Shown: positions 1-8,883 of the stretch, one piece after another
Layout of the letters: every line of letters starts with the position of its first letter
Numbering within the stretch: the first letter of the stretch is position 1
Assembly (NCBI GenBank): GCA_934631025.1
Contig: CAKTXR010000041.1
Span: forward strand, 1-25,249
DNA length: 25,249 bases
Direction: 5' to 3'
DNA from: an uncultured Clostridia bacterium
GTDB lineage: Bacteria; Bacillota; Clostridia; Christensenellales; Aristaeellaceae
Notes under the pieces: model-generated
Told to the model about the DNA's origin: nothing
What the model saw: the letters and a program-made list of their open reading frames with translations, nothing else
Database searches by the model: none
Made by a program: the position numbers and the translations under genes

Positions 1-1544
<1,544 letters not shown>

Positions 1545-1573
1545 TCGCCCCAAGCGCCAGATACAGACAGCAT

Positions 1574-1616
1574 AACAAATCCCCGTCGTCCCTCAAACGG
1601 ACGGCGGGGATTTGTT
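1574..1616 (+). terminator. Rho-independent terminator of groEL
   Basis: An 18-bp stem starts AACAAATCCCCG at 1574 and is mirrored by 1599-1616, with one G-T wobble and a 7-base loop. A T-rich run (TTTGTTTGTCATTTT) covers and follows the right arm. It begins 30 bases after the groEL stop. Confidence 0.9.
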
Positions 1617-1922
1617 TGTCATTTTCACATCGCACGGAGCAGAGAGCAATCCATTCTGTCGGAATCGCCCCTTCAGGAACGCGCTTAATGCAGGCAGAAT
1701 CTCACGCGCTGCACAGACCTGCCCATGCAGCAGCCGTGTCGGGCAAAATTGCCGATATTCGCTTTCATGCTTCGAAAGGCAGTCAGCGCCATCGCCGCAT
1801 GGCCGCCTGCGCAAAATCCCGCACACAACGCACACACCGATGATACGCTTCCAGCCCATGCTGCAAACAGAGTGCTAAAATCACATCGCGCACAGAAAAC
1901 GCTTTTTCATCGTCCCGTCACT
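1617..1922. other. Intergenic stretch with no recognised gene
   Basis: About 300 bases separate the groEL terminator from the 3' end of the convergent acetyltransferase gene. Short open frames exist on both strands, but none has a convincing ribosome binding site or a recognisable product. I see no strong hairpin or promoter here. It is somewhat less GC-rich than the coding sequence around it. Confidence 0.5.
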
Positions 1923-2369
1923 TCAGACCGACCGTGCAAGCTCGATCTCGCCGTCGTCCTCCGCGCCGGTCGGCTCAAAGCCGAAGGACGTATAGAGCGC
2001 CATCGCGGCGGCATTTTCCTTATGGCAGGTCAGCGCGACGCGATCGGAATCGCCGAAGGGCCTGCCGGCAATGTATTCCAGCACTTTTTTAAGCGCGGCC
2101 CTGCCAAAGCCCCGCCCCTGCCGTGAAGAATCGATCATCATATGCCATATGTCGTATTCGGGCACGTCGTAATCGTATATGACCATGACATAGCCCACCA
2201 TTTCATCGCCGCAATAGATCCCGAACGGCTGGCACTGATCACGGTAAACATAGGCCTGCGCCAGAGAGCGCACGGGGTGCGAGACATACTTTTCCTGCTC
2301 CGGATTGAGCTTCAGGTTAAACGCCGCCAGAAAGTTATCCTCCGCAATGGGCCTGAGCTGAACGTCCAT
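1923..2369 (-). CDS. GNAT-family N-acetyltransferase (spermidine/spermine acetyltransferase-like)
   Basis: A 148-residue cytoplasmic acetyl-CoA-dependent acetyltransferase. The acetyl-CoA pyrophosphate-binding motif A is RQGRGFGRAAL at about residues 83-93, preceded by the beta-4 segment YDIWHMMID. The C-terminal ENAAAMALYTSFGFEPTG is the usual GNAT motif B with the conserved Tyr. The N-terminal half (LRPIAEDNFLAAFNLKLNPEQEKYVS) resembles Bacillus BltD/PaiA-type polyamine acetyltransferases, so a polyamine or small amine is a plausible substrate; this is inference. The ATG start is preceded by AGAGGGGA at a normal distance. It is a single-gene transcript from a promoter at 2417-2445 and converges on groEL. 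Confidence 0.85.
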   Translation of the reverse strand: MDVQLRPIAEDNFLAAFNLKLNPEQEKYVSHPVRSLAQAYVYRDQCQPFGIYCGDEMVGYVMVIYDYDVPEYDIWHMMIDSSRQGRGFGRAALKKVLEYIAGRPFGDSDRVALTCHKENAAAMALYTSFGFEPTGAEDDGEIELARSV

Positions 2370-2416
2370 ATCAGTTTCCCCTCTTCCGCGCCTGTACCGG
2401 CGCTTTTGACGCGCTG

Positions 2417-2445
2417 ATTATAGCATTTCTCCTTCCGATGATCAA
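2417..2445 (-). promoter_or_regulatory. Sigma-A promoter of the acetyltransferase gene
   Basis: On the minus strand, TTGATC (2440-2445) is separated by 17 bases from TATAAT (2417-2422). TGC immediately before the -10 makes it an extended -10 element. The start codon is about 48 bases downstream. Confidence 0.75.
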
Positions 2446-2580
2446 GCGTTCAGGCGCTTCCGAAACATATTCTCACTTATTTTTCATTGCGCGGAACCCC
2501 CGCCCACTCCCGCGCGTCTTTAATAGATGACGTTATTCCCCTTCGTTCGGTATTTCTTTGAGTATTTTACGTCTGCGGTG

Positions 2581-2609
2581 TTGAAATCGGCGCGCGATGA
2601 GTGTATGAT
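2581..2609 (+). promoter_or_regulatory. Sigma-A promoter of the lamin-tail/VTC/DUF4956 operon
   Basis: TTGAAA (2581-2586), a 17-base spacer and TATGAT (2604-2609), each one base from consensus. The first start codon lies about 54 bases downstream behind AAGGAGG. Confidence 0.8.
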
Positions 2610-2662
2610 AGAATATGCTATATTGATCGCGTCATTTTCCGCCTCAAGGAGGAGCATTGATC

Positions 2663-3985
2663 GTGCAGAACAGACCTCAGCCGCCGCGCCCGAACGGCGA
2701 GCCGCGCAGACCGGTTCAGCCCGGCGGCGCGCGCCCCGCTCAGCCAGGGCCGGCTTCCTATAACAATGCGCCGCAGCGTCCGGCCGCGCCCCGTCAGGGC
2801 GTTCAGCCGCCGCGCTATGCGCAGTCCCGCCCCGCCGCCCAGCAGATGCGGCCGCGCGCAGCCTATCCGGGCGGCGCGCGCCCCGCTCAGCCGAGGCCCG
2901 CGCCCCGTCCCGCGCCCGCGAGACCCGCGCCGCACGGGAACGGCATTACGTGCTACCGCCCGTCGATGCTCAAGCCGATCGCGCTGCTGGCCGCCGCGCT
3001 GGCCGTTGGCATACTGCTTCAGTTCGTGCTGATGCCCTCCGGCTGGACGATGGCCGAAAAACCGCGCGCGACGGAAGCCGTGGCCGAAATCGCGTCCTCC
3101 CGCGGCGTGCGCATCAACGAGGTCATGACCGCCAACAAATCGGCCTGCTATGACGAGACCGGCGCATGCCCGGACTGGATCGAGCTGTACAACGCGTCCT
3201 CCTCGCCCGTGGATATTACCGGCTGGGTGCTGACCGACAAGACCTCGCGCAGCATCCGCTTCACCTTCCCCGAGCACGTCATGCAGAGCGGCGAATACGT
3301 CATCGTGTTCGCGTCCGGCCTGCTCAAGAACGACGCGGGCGGCACATGGCACGCGCCCTTCAAGCTCAGCTCGGCGGGCGACACGCTGCTTCTGTTCGAC
3401 GAGGGCGGCACGATCGTTCAGTCGATGAACATTCCCGCGCTGGACGAGGACTGCGTCTACGCCCTGGGCGAGAACGGAACATGGTCAGCCACGCGCGAAT
3501 ACACGCCGCTGATGGAGAACACCTCCTATAACTACGCGCTGCTCACGACGACGCAGGTGGCGCAGGACAGCGATCTCATCATCACCGAGGTCATGGCCTC
3601 GAACGCCAGCTATCCCTCGCCGAACGGCGGACTGTACGACTGGATCGAGATCACCAACCGCGGCAGCGAAGCGATCAACCTGTCCGGCTACGGCCTGAGC
3701 GACAAGGCGACCAAGCCCTCGCGCTGGCGCTTCCCGGACGTGACGATCCAGCCCGGCGAATACATCGTAGTGTACGCCTCCGGTCTGGACAAGACGCTGG
3801 ATGGCGAAATGCACGCCGATTTCCGGCTGGCCTCCGAGGGCGAGAGCGTGTATCTCTACAACGCCTCGCGTCAGGTGCTGGACACCGTGACCTACGACAA
3901 CCTCAAGACCGATCAGTCCTATCAGCGCCAGGCCGACGGCACATGGAGCGTCTCCACATCGCCCACGCCCGGAAAAGCGAATTGA
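2663..3985 (+). CDS. Membrane-anchored protein with two lamin-tail-like (LTD) domains and a Pro/Arg-rich cytoplasmic tail
   Basis: A protein of about 440 residues. Residues 1-100 are low-complexity, rich in Pro, Arg, Ala and Gln, with a repeated PGGARPAQP block. One hydrophobic segment (about 103-124, LKPIALLAAALAVGILLQFV) acts as an uncleaved anchor, placing the rest outside the cell. Two repeats follow, about 148-285 and 303-438, each with INEVM or ITEVM, then DWIELYN or DWIEITN, a GW/GYxLSDK turn, and PGEYIVVYASG; this is the LTD beta-sandwich pattern. A GTG start at 2663 is preferred because AGGAGG lies 10 bases upstream; a TTG at 2657 only 4 bases from the site is the alternative. It is the first gene of an operon, followed after 10 bases by the VTC gene. 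LTD domains are binding or scaffold modules; no catalytic site is visible. Confidence 0.85.
   Translation: MQNRPQPPRPNGEPRRPVQPGGARPAQPGPASYNNAPQRPAAPRQGVQPPRYAQSRPAAQQMRPRAAYPGGARPAQPRPAPRPAPARPAPHGNGITCYRPSMLKPIALLAAALAVGILLQFVLMPSGWTMAEKPRATEAVAEIASSRGVRINEVMTANKSACYDETGACPDWIELYNASSSPVDITGWVLTDKTSRSIRFTFPEHVMQSGEYVIVFASGLLKNDAGGTWHAPFKLSSAGDTLLLFDEGGTIVQSMNIPALDEDCVYALGENGTWSATREYTPLMENTSYNYALLTTTQVAQDSDLIITEVMASNASYPSPNGGLYDWIEITNRGSEAINLSGYGLSDKATKPSRWRFPDVTIQPGEYIVVYASGLDKTLDGEMHADFRLASEGESVYLYNASRQVLDTVTYDNLKTDQSYQRQADGTWSVSTSPTPGKAN
2723..2892 (+). repeat. 23-bp perfect direct repeat in the Pro-rich coding region
   Basis: The 23 bases at 2723-2745 (beginning GGCGGCGCGCGCCCCG) recur exactly at 2870-2892 in the same reading frame. 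Both encode GGARPAQP, with further related PAP/ARP units between them. This looks like internal duplication of a low-complexity tail. Confidence 0.8.
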
Positions 3986-3995
3986 GGTGACTGCC

Positions 3996-4724
3996 ATGCA
4001 AAACAGATTTGCCGCCGGCGCGGCGGGACGGCCCGATCCGCGCCACGAGCTGAAATACTTCATCAGCGACGCGGGCCACGCGCAGCTGGCCACGCTGCTC
4101 TCCAGCGTGCTGCACGCCGACACGCACGGGCGGGCGAACAACGAATACTTCATCCGCTCGCTGTATTTCGACGACATTTACGACACGGCCTACCACACCA
4201 AGATGGACGGCATCGAGCAGCGCGACAAATACCGCATCCGCATCTACAACTGCTCCGACCGCGAAATCTTCCTCGAGCGCAAGCACAAGCAGGGCGAGTT
4301 CATCTCGAAATCCTCCGTGCGCATCACGCGCCGGCTGTGCGAGCAGCTCATGGACGGCAACCCGACCGGCCTTGACCGCACGGACAACCCGCTGCTGCGC
4401 GACGTGTTCCGCGAAATGCGCTTGAACCTGCTGCGCCCCGCCGTCATTGTGGATTATCACCGCGAGGCCTACACGCATCCGGCCGAGAACGTGCGCATCA
4501 CGTTCGACAAGCGACTGCACAGCGGGCTGTTCAACCACGATCTGTTCAACCCCGAGCTGAACGGCATATCGCCGCTCGAGCCGGGGCAGATGATCCTCGA
4601 GGTCAAATACAACCGCTACCTGCCCGAGCACATCAAGGGCGTACTCTCCACAGTGCCCGCCGTCTGCTGCGCCATCTCGAAATACACGCTGTGCCGCTCG
4701 TTCGAGCCGATCAGCGAAGATTGA
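3996..4724 (+). CDS. VTC domain protein (polyphosphate polymerase fold)
   Basis: A 242-residue cytoplasmic protein with the tunnel-shaped fold of the VTC family, related to the catalytic core of yeast Vtc4, which makes polyphosphate from ATP. The tunnel-lining charged residues sit where expected: RHELKYFIS (16-24), RSLYFDD (54-60), RDKYRIRIY (76-84), FLERKHKQGEFISKS (92-106), VDYHREAY (152-159), RITFDKRL (167-174) and MILEVKYNRYLPE (199-211). The ATG at 3996 is chosen because GAGGTGA lies 5 bases upstream; an in-frame GTG at 3987 overlaps that site. It starts 10 bases after the LTD gene and is followed by DUF4956. Bacterial VTC genes next to DUF4956 are a known association, often with CotH-type spore coat kinases. 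The actual polymer made is not shown by the sequence. Confidence 0.88.
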   Translation: MQNRFAAGAAGRPDPRHELKYFISDAGHAQLATLLSSVLHADTHGRANNEYFIRSLYFDDIYDTAYHTKMDGIEQRDKYRIRIYNCSDREIFLERKHKQGEFISKSSVRITRRLCEQLMDGNPTGLDRTDNPLLRDVFREMRLNLLRPAVIVDYHREAYTHPAENVRITFDKRLHSGLFNHDLFNPELNGISPLEPGQMILEVKYNRYLPEHIKGVLSTVPAVCCAISKYTLCRSFEPISED

Positions 4725-4755
4725 TTGCTTAAAAGACAAAGGAGGATTCGTCACC

Positions 4756-5445
4756 ATGCCCACCCTGCTCACCGCCACAGGCACGTCCTACACCAAATCC
4801 ACGCTGGCCGCGCTCTTCGCCAACCAGACCATCTCCACCGGCTCCTGGCTGACCATCGTCTTTTCGCTCGCGCTGGCCTTCGCCACCGGCCTGTTCATCT
4901 ACTGGATCTACCGCAGCAACTACCGCGGCGTGATGTACAACAACAACTTCGGCCTGACGCTCGTGCTGATGACGCTCATCACCACGCCGGTCGTCATGTG
5001 TATCCGCGAGTCCATTCAGCTGTCCATGGGCATGGTCGGCGCGCTGTCGATCGTCCGCTTCCGCACCGCCGTCAAGGATCCGCTGGACACCGCGTATATG
5101 TTCTGGGCGCTGACCATGGGCATCCTGCTGGGCGCGGGGCAGTTCTTCTTCGCCGCGCTCACCGTCGTGGGCATCGGCGCGCTGATCATCGTCATGAACC
5201 GCCTCAAATTCAAGCAGATGAATTCCTATCTGCTGGTCGTCCACTATGTGCCCGGTCTGGAGAGCCAGATCAATGCTGCGCTCAAGGGCGTGCGCGTGAG
5301 CCAGGTCAAGTCCAAGACCGTCTCCCGCAACGGCGCGGAGATGACCATCGAGCTGCGCGTCGAAAAGCAGGACGCGCTGGTCAACCGCCTGCTCGCCATC
5401 GAGGGCGTTCAGGACGCGACGCTGGTGGCCTATCAGCCCGAATAA
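4756..5445 (+). CDS. DUF4956 membrane protein
   Basis: A 229-residue membrane protein of family DUF4956. Predicted membrane segments lie at about 31-52, 65-83 and one or two between 116 and 148. The family signature MGMVGALSIVRFRTAVKDPLD (91-111) followed by AYMFWALTMGILLGAG is very clear. A soluble C-terminal domain of about 75 residues, with an alternating strand/helix pattern, is cytoplasmic or membrane-adjacent. AAAGGAGG lies 10 bases before the ATG. DUF4956 is regularly encoded beside VTC proteins, so it may be the membrane partner of the putative polymerase. Its biochemical role is not established. It closes the operon, followed by a strong terminator. Confidence 0.9.
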   Translation: MPTLLTATGTSYTKSTLAALFANQTISTGSWLTIVFSLALAFATGLFIYWIYRSNYRGVMYNNNFGLTLVLMTLITTPVVMCIRESIQLSMGMVGALSIVRFRTAVKDPLDTAYMFWALTMGILLGAGQFFFAALTVVGIGALIIVMNRLKFKQMNSYLLVVHYVPGLESQINAALKGVRVSQVKSKTVSRNGAEMTIELRVEKQDALVNRLLAIEGVQDATLVAYQPE

Positions 5446-5474
5446 TCGCATCGCCCTGATTGTCATTCAGAAAG

Positions 5475-5501
5475 ACGCTCGCCGTGCGCGGGCGTTTTTT
5501 T
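5475..5501 (+). terminator. Rho-independent terminator of the LTD/VTC/DUF4956 operon
   Basis: Stem ACGCTCGC with GCGGGCGT (one wobble pair, 5-base loop), followed by seven T residues, 30 bases after the DUF4956 stop. Confidence 0.9.
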
Positions 5502-5503
5502 GT

Positions 5504-5532
5504 TTTACAGCGACCGCGTTTCATGCTATAAT
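5504..5532 (+). promoter_or_regulatory. Sigma-A promoter of dpaL
   Basis: TTTACA (5504-5509), a 17-base spacer and a perfect TATAAT (5527-5532), with TGC before it forming an extended -10. It starts directly after the upstream T-tract, and the dpaL start codon is 32 bases downstream. Confidence 0.85.
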
Positions 5533-5563
5533 ACAGCCATCATCAAGTTCGGAGGAAACGACC

Positions 5564-6757
5564 ATGCCCTTTGAAATCGCCGCCATGCCCGCGCTTATCG
5601 AGCGCCCCGAGACCATGACTCTTTTCGACGAAGCCCACGCCCGCGCCGCTCAGGCCTATCATCGCTCGTTCGGCACGCTCTATCAGCCCACGCCGCTCGT
5701 CTCTCTGGGCGCGCTGGCCGAAGCGCTGGGGCTTAAAAGCATCCATATCAAGGACGAATCGAAGCGTTTCGGCCTGAATGCCTTCAAGGCTCTGGGCGGC
5801 AGCTATGCCATCGGCTGCGCGCTGGCCGAGCGCTTTCATCTGGACACCCCCACGTTCGAGACGCTGCGCGCCGCGGCCGAGGGGCAGAATATCACCGTCT
5901 GCACGGCCACGGACGGCAACCACGGGCGCGGCGTAGCGTGGACGGCGCGGCGGCTGGGGCTGGGCTGCGTCGTGTATATGCCCAGGGGCAGCGCCCAGGA
6001 GCGCGTGGACAACATCCGCGCCGAGGGCGCGCGCGTCGTCGTGACCGATACGCCCTATGACGATACCGTGCGCCGCGCCCGCGCCGACGCGGAAGCAAAC
6101 GGCTGGCTGAGCGTGCAGGACACCGCATGGCCGGGCTACACCGCCATCCCCACGCACATCATGCAGGGCTATCTCACCATGGCGCGCGAGGCCTTCGAGC
6201 AGCTGGCGGGCGAGATCCCGACGCACCTGTTCCTTCAGGCCGGCGTCGGCTCCATGGCGGGCGCTGTGGCGGCGTTCTTCAAAAATGCGCTGGGAGATCA
6301 GGCGCCCCGCACCGTGATCGTCGAGCCGAACGCCGCCGACTGCCACTACCAGAGCGCGCTCGCAGGCGACGGAAAGATGCGCTTCGTCACGGGCGATCTG
6401 GCCAGCATCATGGCCGGCCTGAGCTGCGGCGAGCCGAACCCGATCAGCTGGGAGCTGCTGCGGTACTGCGCGCATTTCTGCCTGTCCTGTCCGGATTTCA
6501 CCGCCGCCGACGGTATGCGCGTGCTCTCCTCCCCCATCGGAAGCGATGCGCGCATCGAATCGGGCGAGAGCGGCGCTGCGACCGCCGGTATGCTCTATGA
6601 GCTCATGACCCGCCCCGAGCTGCGCCCCATGCGCGATGCGCTCAATCTGAACGAATCCTCGCGCGTACTGCTCGTCAGCACGGAGGGCGCGACCGACCGC
6701 GAGAACTACCGCCGCGTCGTGTGGGAGGGCCGCTATCCCGCGCCAGAGAGGACGTAA
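5564..6757 (+). CDS. dpaL: Diaminopropionate ammonia-lyase
   Basis: A PLP enzyme of fold type II that splits 2,3-diaminopropionate into pyruvate and two ammonia; in E. coli the homologue is YgeX/DpaL. At 397 residues it has the family's normal length. The PLP lysine is K75 in RFGLNAFKALGGSYA, the catalytic acid is D117 in ATDGNHGRGVAW, and the glycine-rich cofactor phosphate loop is QAGVGSMAGAV. AGLSCGEPNPISWELL and the SGESGAATAGML segment are also typical of the family. GGAGG lies 8 bases before the ATG. It is a single-gene unit with its own promoter, so neighbours say little about its role; degradation of diaminopropionate or D-serine-like amino acids as carbon and nitrogen source is likely. 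Confidence 0.95.
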   Translation: MPFEIAAMPALIERPETMTLFDEAHARAAQAYHRSFGTLYQPTPLVSLGALAEALGLKSIHIKDESKRFGLNAFKALGGSYAIGCALAERFHLDTPTFETLRAAAEGQNITVCTATDGNHGRGVAWTARRLGLGCVVYMPRGSAQERVDNIRAEGARVVVTDTPYDDTVRRARADAEANGWLSVQDTAWPGYTAIPTHIMQGYLTMAREAFEQLAGEIPTHLFLQAGVGSMAGAVAAFFKNALGDQAPRTVIVEPNAADCHYQSALAGDGKMRFVTGDLASIMAGLSCGEPNPISWELLRYCAHFCLSCPDFTAADGMRVLSSPIGSDARIESGESGAATAGMLYELMTRPELRPMRDALNLNESSRVLLVSTEGATDRENYRRVVWEGRYPAPERT

Positions 6758-6872
6758 CGGCAATTGCAAAGCGCCGGCCCAGCCGATAAAGCCGCGCGTT
6801 CACATTTCTTCCGCTCAAAGTACGTTCCACAATGCCGATAACCGGCAATTCCAGCCGCGCATCGTTTCCCAT

Positions 6873-6902
6873 CAGGCTCCGCAGGCTTTCACGCGGAGCC
6901 TG
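6873..6902 (+). terminator. Hairpin downstream of dpaL, probable terminator
   Basis: A perfect 10-bp stem CAGGCTCCGC/GCGGAGCCTG with a 10-base loop. The following sequence CGCTTTAT is only weakly T-rich, so termination may be inefficient. It stands 116 bases after the dpaL stop and just upstream of the direct repeats that precede the exporter promoter. Confidence 0.6.
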
Positions 6903-6921
6903 CGCTTTATCCCCCGAAAAT

Positions 6922-6954
6922 GCAATTCGTCCCTGCCAGACGACAATTCGTCCC
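6922..6954 (+). promoter_or_regulatory. Paired direct repeats, probable LytTR regulator binding site
   Basis: CAATTCGTCCC occurs at 6923-6933 and again at 6944-6954, an offset of exactly 21 bases (two DNA turns). The 9-base cores GCAATTCGT and ACAATTCGT are spaced by 12 bases; the second matches the general LytTR half-site pattern (TA)(AC)(CA)GTTN(AG)(TG) at 8 of 9 positions. The right core ends 33 bases before the -10 of the exporter promoter, a normal activator position for this family. A LytTR regulator is encoded at 11554-12249. Binding is inferred, not shown. Confidence 0.7.
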
Positions 6955-6959
6955 AGAAA

Positions 6960-6990
6960 TCAACACAAAATCCGCCGCGCGCGCTATAAT
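6960..6990 (+). promoter_or_regulatory. Promoter of the ABC exporter operon with a weak -35
   Basis: A perfect TATAAT lies at 6985-6990, but no good -35 exists at 16-18 bases; the nearest candidates are TCAACA and AACACA at 6960-6967. This is what one expects of a promoter that needs an activator bound at the repeats just upstream. Confidence 0.65.
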
Positions 6991-7013
6991 CACCTCAGAA
7001 CTTGAGAAACGAT

Positions 7014-7029
7014 CGCCGGTTCTCCGGCG
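7014..7029 (+). other. Hairpin in the exporter mRNA leader next to the ribosome binding site
   Basis: CGCCGG, loop TTCT, CCGGCG: a perfect 6-bp GC stem that ends just before the GAAAGGCGG region used for initiation at 7048. It could tune translation of the first exporter gene or shield the mRNA 5' end; no ligand-binding structure is recognisable. Confidence 0.5.
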
Positions 7030-7047
7030 GGAAAGGCGGTTTTCTTC

Positions 7048-8883
7048 ATGAGCGAAACGACGACGAAATCAAAGCCGCGCTACGGCGCTGTCAGCTGCAC
7101 GCTCTTCATGATCCGGCACGCCTGGAAGCACTGCCGCATGGTGCTGGGATTGCTCGCCGTGCTGATTGCGCTCTCCGTGGGCGACAGTCTGCTGCGGCTC
7201 TTCGCCGCACCGGTGATTCTCGGGGAGGTGCAGGCCGCATCGGGGCTGTCCGTGCTCTCGCGCACAATCCTTCTGTTCACGCTGGGTCTGATGCTGGCCG
7301 CGGCGCTCAGCGCGTATTGCAGGAACCTCGGCTTTTTCGGCCGCATCGAGCTGCGCACCGAGCTGATCCGACAGATCACGCACAAGCAGATCACCACCTC
7401 CTGGCCGAATCTGGGCGACGACGCGTTCAAGAAGCTGTGTGCGGGCGCGTCGAATGCCACAAACGCCAACGCCAAGGCGGCTGAGGCCATCTGGAACACA
7501 CTGTTCGACCTGACGCGCAGCGTGATCGGCTTCATCATTTATCTGCTGCTGCTCTCGAGCGTCAACCCGCTGATCATCGCCGCAACCGTCGCCACCTCCG
7601 CCGCGAGCTTCTGCTTCAGCCTGAACACCGCGCGCTATCGCGCCTCCATGCGCGACGAAACAACCAGCCAGTGGAACCGCATCGGCTACATCAATCACCG
7701 CGCCAGCAGCCGCGAGTTTGCCAAGGACGTGCGGCTCTTCGGCATGGCGGGCTGGCTGGGCAGCGTGTATGACAGCGCAGCGAACGCCATCGCCGCCTAT
7801 GAAGGGCGCGTTCAGAAGCGCGAGCTGCTCTTTGCGCTGCTAAACGCGCTGCTCGCCTTCCTGCGCGGCGGCGTGATCTACGCTTACCTGATCGCCGCGA
7901 CGCTGCGCGCGCCGCTCACCGCGAGCGAGTTTCTGCTGCTGTTTTCGGCGGCGGGTGGCTTCTCCACATGGATCATGACCATCCTCCAGTCGGTCTCGAC
8001 GCTCTATAAGCAGTGTCATGATATTTCCACCGTGCGCGAGGCGCTCGAATTCCCCGAGCCGTTCACATTCGAGGGCGGCGAGCCGCTCGCGCCCGATCCG
8101 GACGGCCGCTACGAGCTGCGGCTGGACGACGTGTCCTTCCGCTATCCTAACGCCGAGAAGGACACGCTCGCCCACATTTCCCTCACGCTGCATCCCGGCG
8201 AAAAGCTGGCCGTCGTCGGCCTGAACGGCGCGGGCAAGACCACGCTCATCCGGCTGATGTGCGGCTTTGTCGACCCGACCGAGGGGCGCGTGCTGCTCAA
8301 CGGCAGGGACATACGCGCCTACAACCGCCGCGATTACTACCGGCTCTTCGGCGCGGTGTTTCAGGATTTCTCCATGCTGGCCGCCAGCGTCGCCGCAAAC
8401 GTCGCGCAGAACGTCGACTCGATCGACAAAGAGCGCGTGAAGCGCTGCATCGCGCTGGCCGGACTGACCGAGAAGATCGAATCGCTGCCCCAGGGCTATG
8501 ACACGCTGCTGGGCCGCGAGGTCTACGAGGACGCGCCCGAGCTGTCCGGCGGCGAACTTCAGCGGCTGATGCTGGCGCGCGCGCTGTACAAAAACGCGCC
8601 GCTCATACTGCTCGACGAGCCGACCGCCGCGCTCGATCCGCTGGCCGAGAGCGATATGTACAGCCGCTACAACGAGCTGACGCAGGGGCGCAGCGCCGTC
8701 TATATCTCGCACCGGCTGGCCTCGACGCGCTTCTGCGACCGCATACTGCTCATCGACGGCGGCGTGATCGCCGAGGAGGGCACGCACGATCAGCTCATGG
8801 CCGCGGGCAATCAGTACGCCCGCCTGTACGAAATTCAGAGCCGCTATTACGGAAAGGAGAGCATCCGCCATGAAGAAGCATGA
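7048..8883 (+). CDS. ABC exporter half-transporter A (membrane plus ATPase)
   Basis: A 611-residue half-transporter with an N-terminal six-helix membrane domain (about residues 20-325) and a C-terminal ATPase domain. Walker A is GLNGAGKTT (391-399), the Q-loop VFQDFS, the signature LSGGE (499-503), Walker B LILLDEP (519-525) with the catalytic Glu present, and the switch His is in ISHRL (H555). It overlaps the next gene by 14 bases, and both have the same architecture, so the two very probably form a heterodimer that exports a substrate from the cytoplasm. There is no N-terminal C39 peptidase domain, so the substrate is not matured by the transporter itself. The exported compound is unknown; the family covers lipids, drugs and peptides. 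Likely controlled by the LytTR system through the repeats upstream. Confidence 0.93.
   Translation: MSETTTKSKPRYGAVSCTLFMIRHAWKHCRMVLGLLAVLIALSVGDSLLRLFAAPVILGEVQAASGLSVLSRTILLFTLGLMLAAALSAYCRNLGFFGRIELRTELIRQITHKQITTSWPNLGDDAFKKLCAGASNATNANAKAAEAIWNTLFDLTRSVIGFIIYLLLLSSVNPLIIAATVATSAASFCFSLNTARYRASMRDETTSQWNRIGYINHRASSREFAKDVRLFGMAGWLGSVYDSAANAIAAYEGRVQKRELLFALLNALLAFLRGGVIYAYLIAATLRAPLTASEFLLLFSAAGGFSTWIMTILQSVSTLYKQCHDISTVREALEFPEPFTFEGGEPLAPDPDGRYELRLDDVSFRYPNAEKDTLAHISLTLHPGEKLAVVGLNGAGKTTLIRLMCGFVDPTEGRVLLNGRDIRAYNRRDYYRLFGAVFQDFSMLAASVAANVAQNVDSIDKERVKRCIALAGLTEKIESLPQGYDTLLGREVYEDAPELSGGELQRLMLARALYKNAPLILLDEPTAALDPLAESDMYSRYNELTQGRSAVYISHRLASTRFCDRILLIDGGVIAEEGTHDQLMAAGNQYARLYEIQSRYYGKESIRHEEA

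Noticed and set aside
1593..1859. Short open frames of about 75-90 codons on both strands after groEL
   Set aside because: They overlap the groEL terminator or lack ribosome binding sites, and resemble nothing I know.
2723..2960. CRISPR or tandem-repeat array in the GC-rich repeats
   Set aside because: The repeats are in frame within a coding sequence, irregularly spaced and only two are perfect; they encode the Pro/Arg-rich tail.
5543..6769. A 408-codon open frame on the strand opposite dpaL
   Set aside because: It mirrors dpaL almost exactly, has Arg/Ala/Gly/His-rich low-complexity composition and no family resemblance. Long antisense frames are common in high-GC DNA. Similar frames opposite the ABC genes, the oxidoreductase, and the unknown protein at 16153-17646 were dismissed for the same reason.
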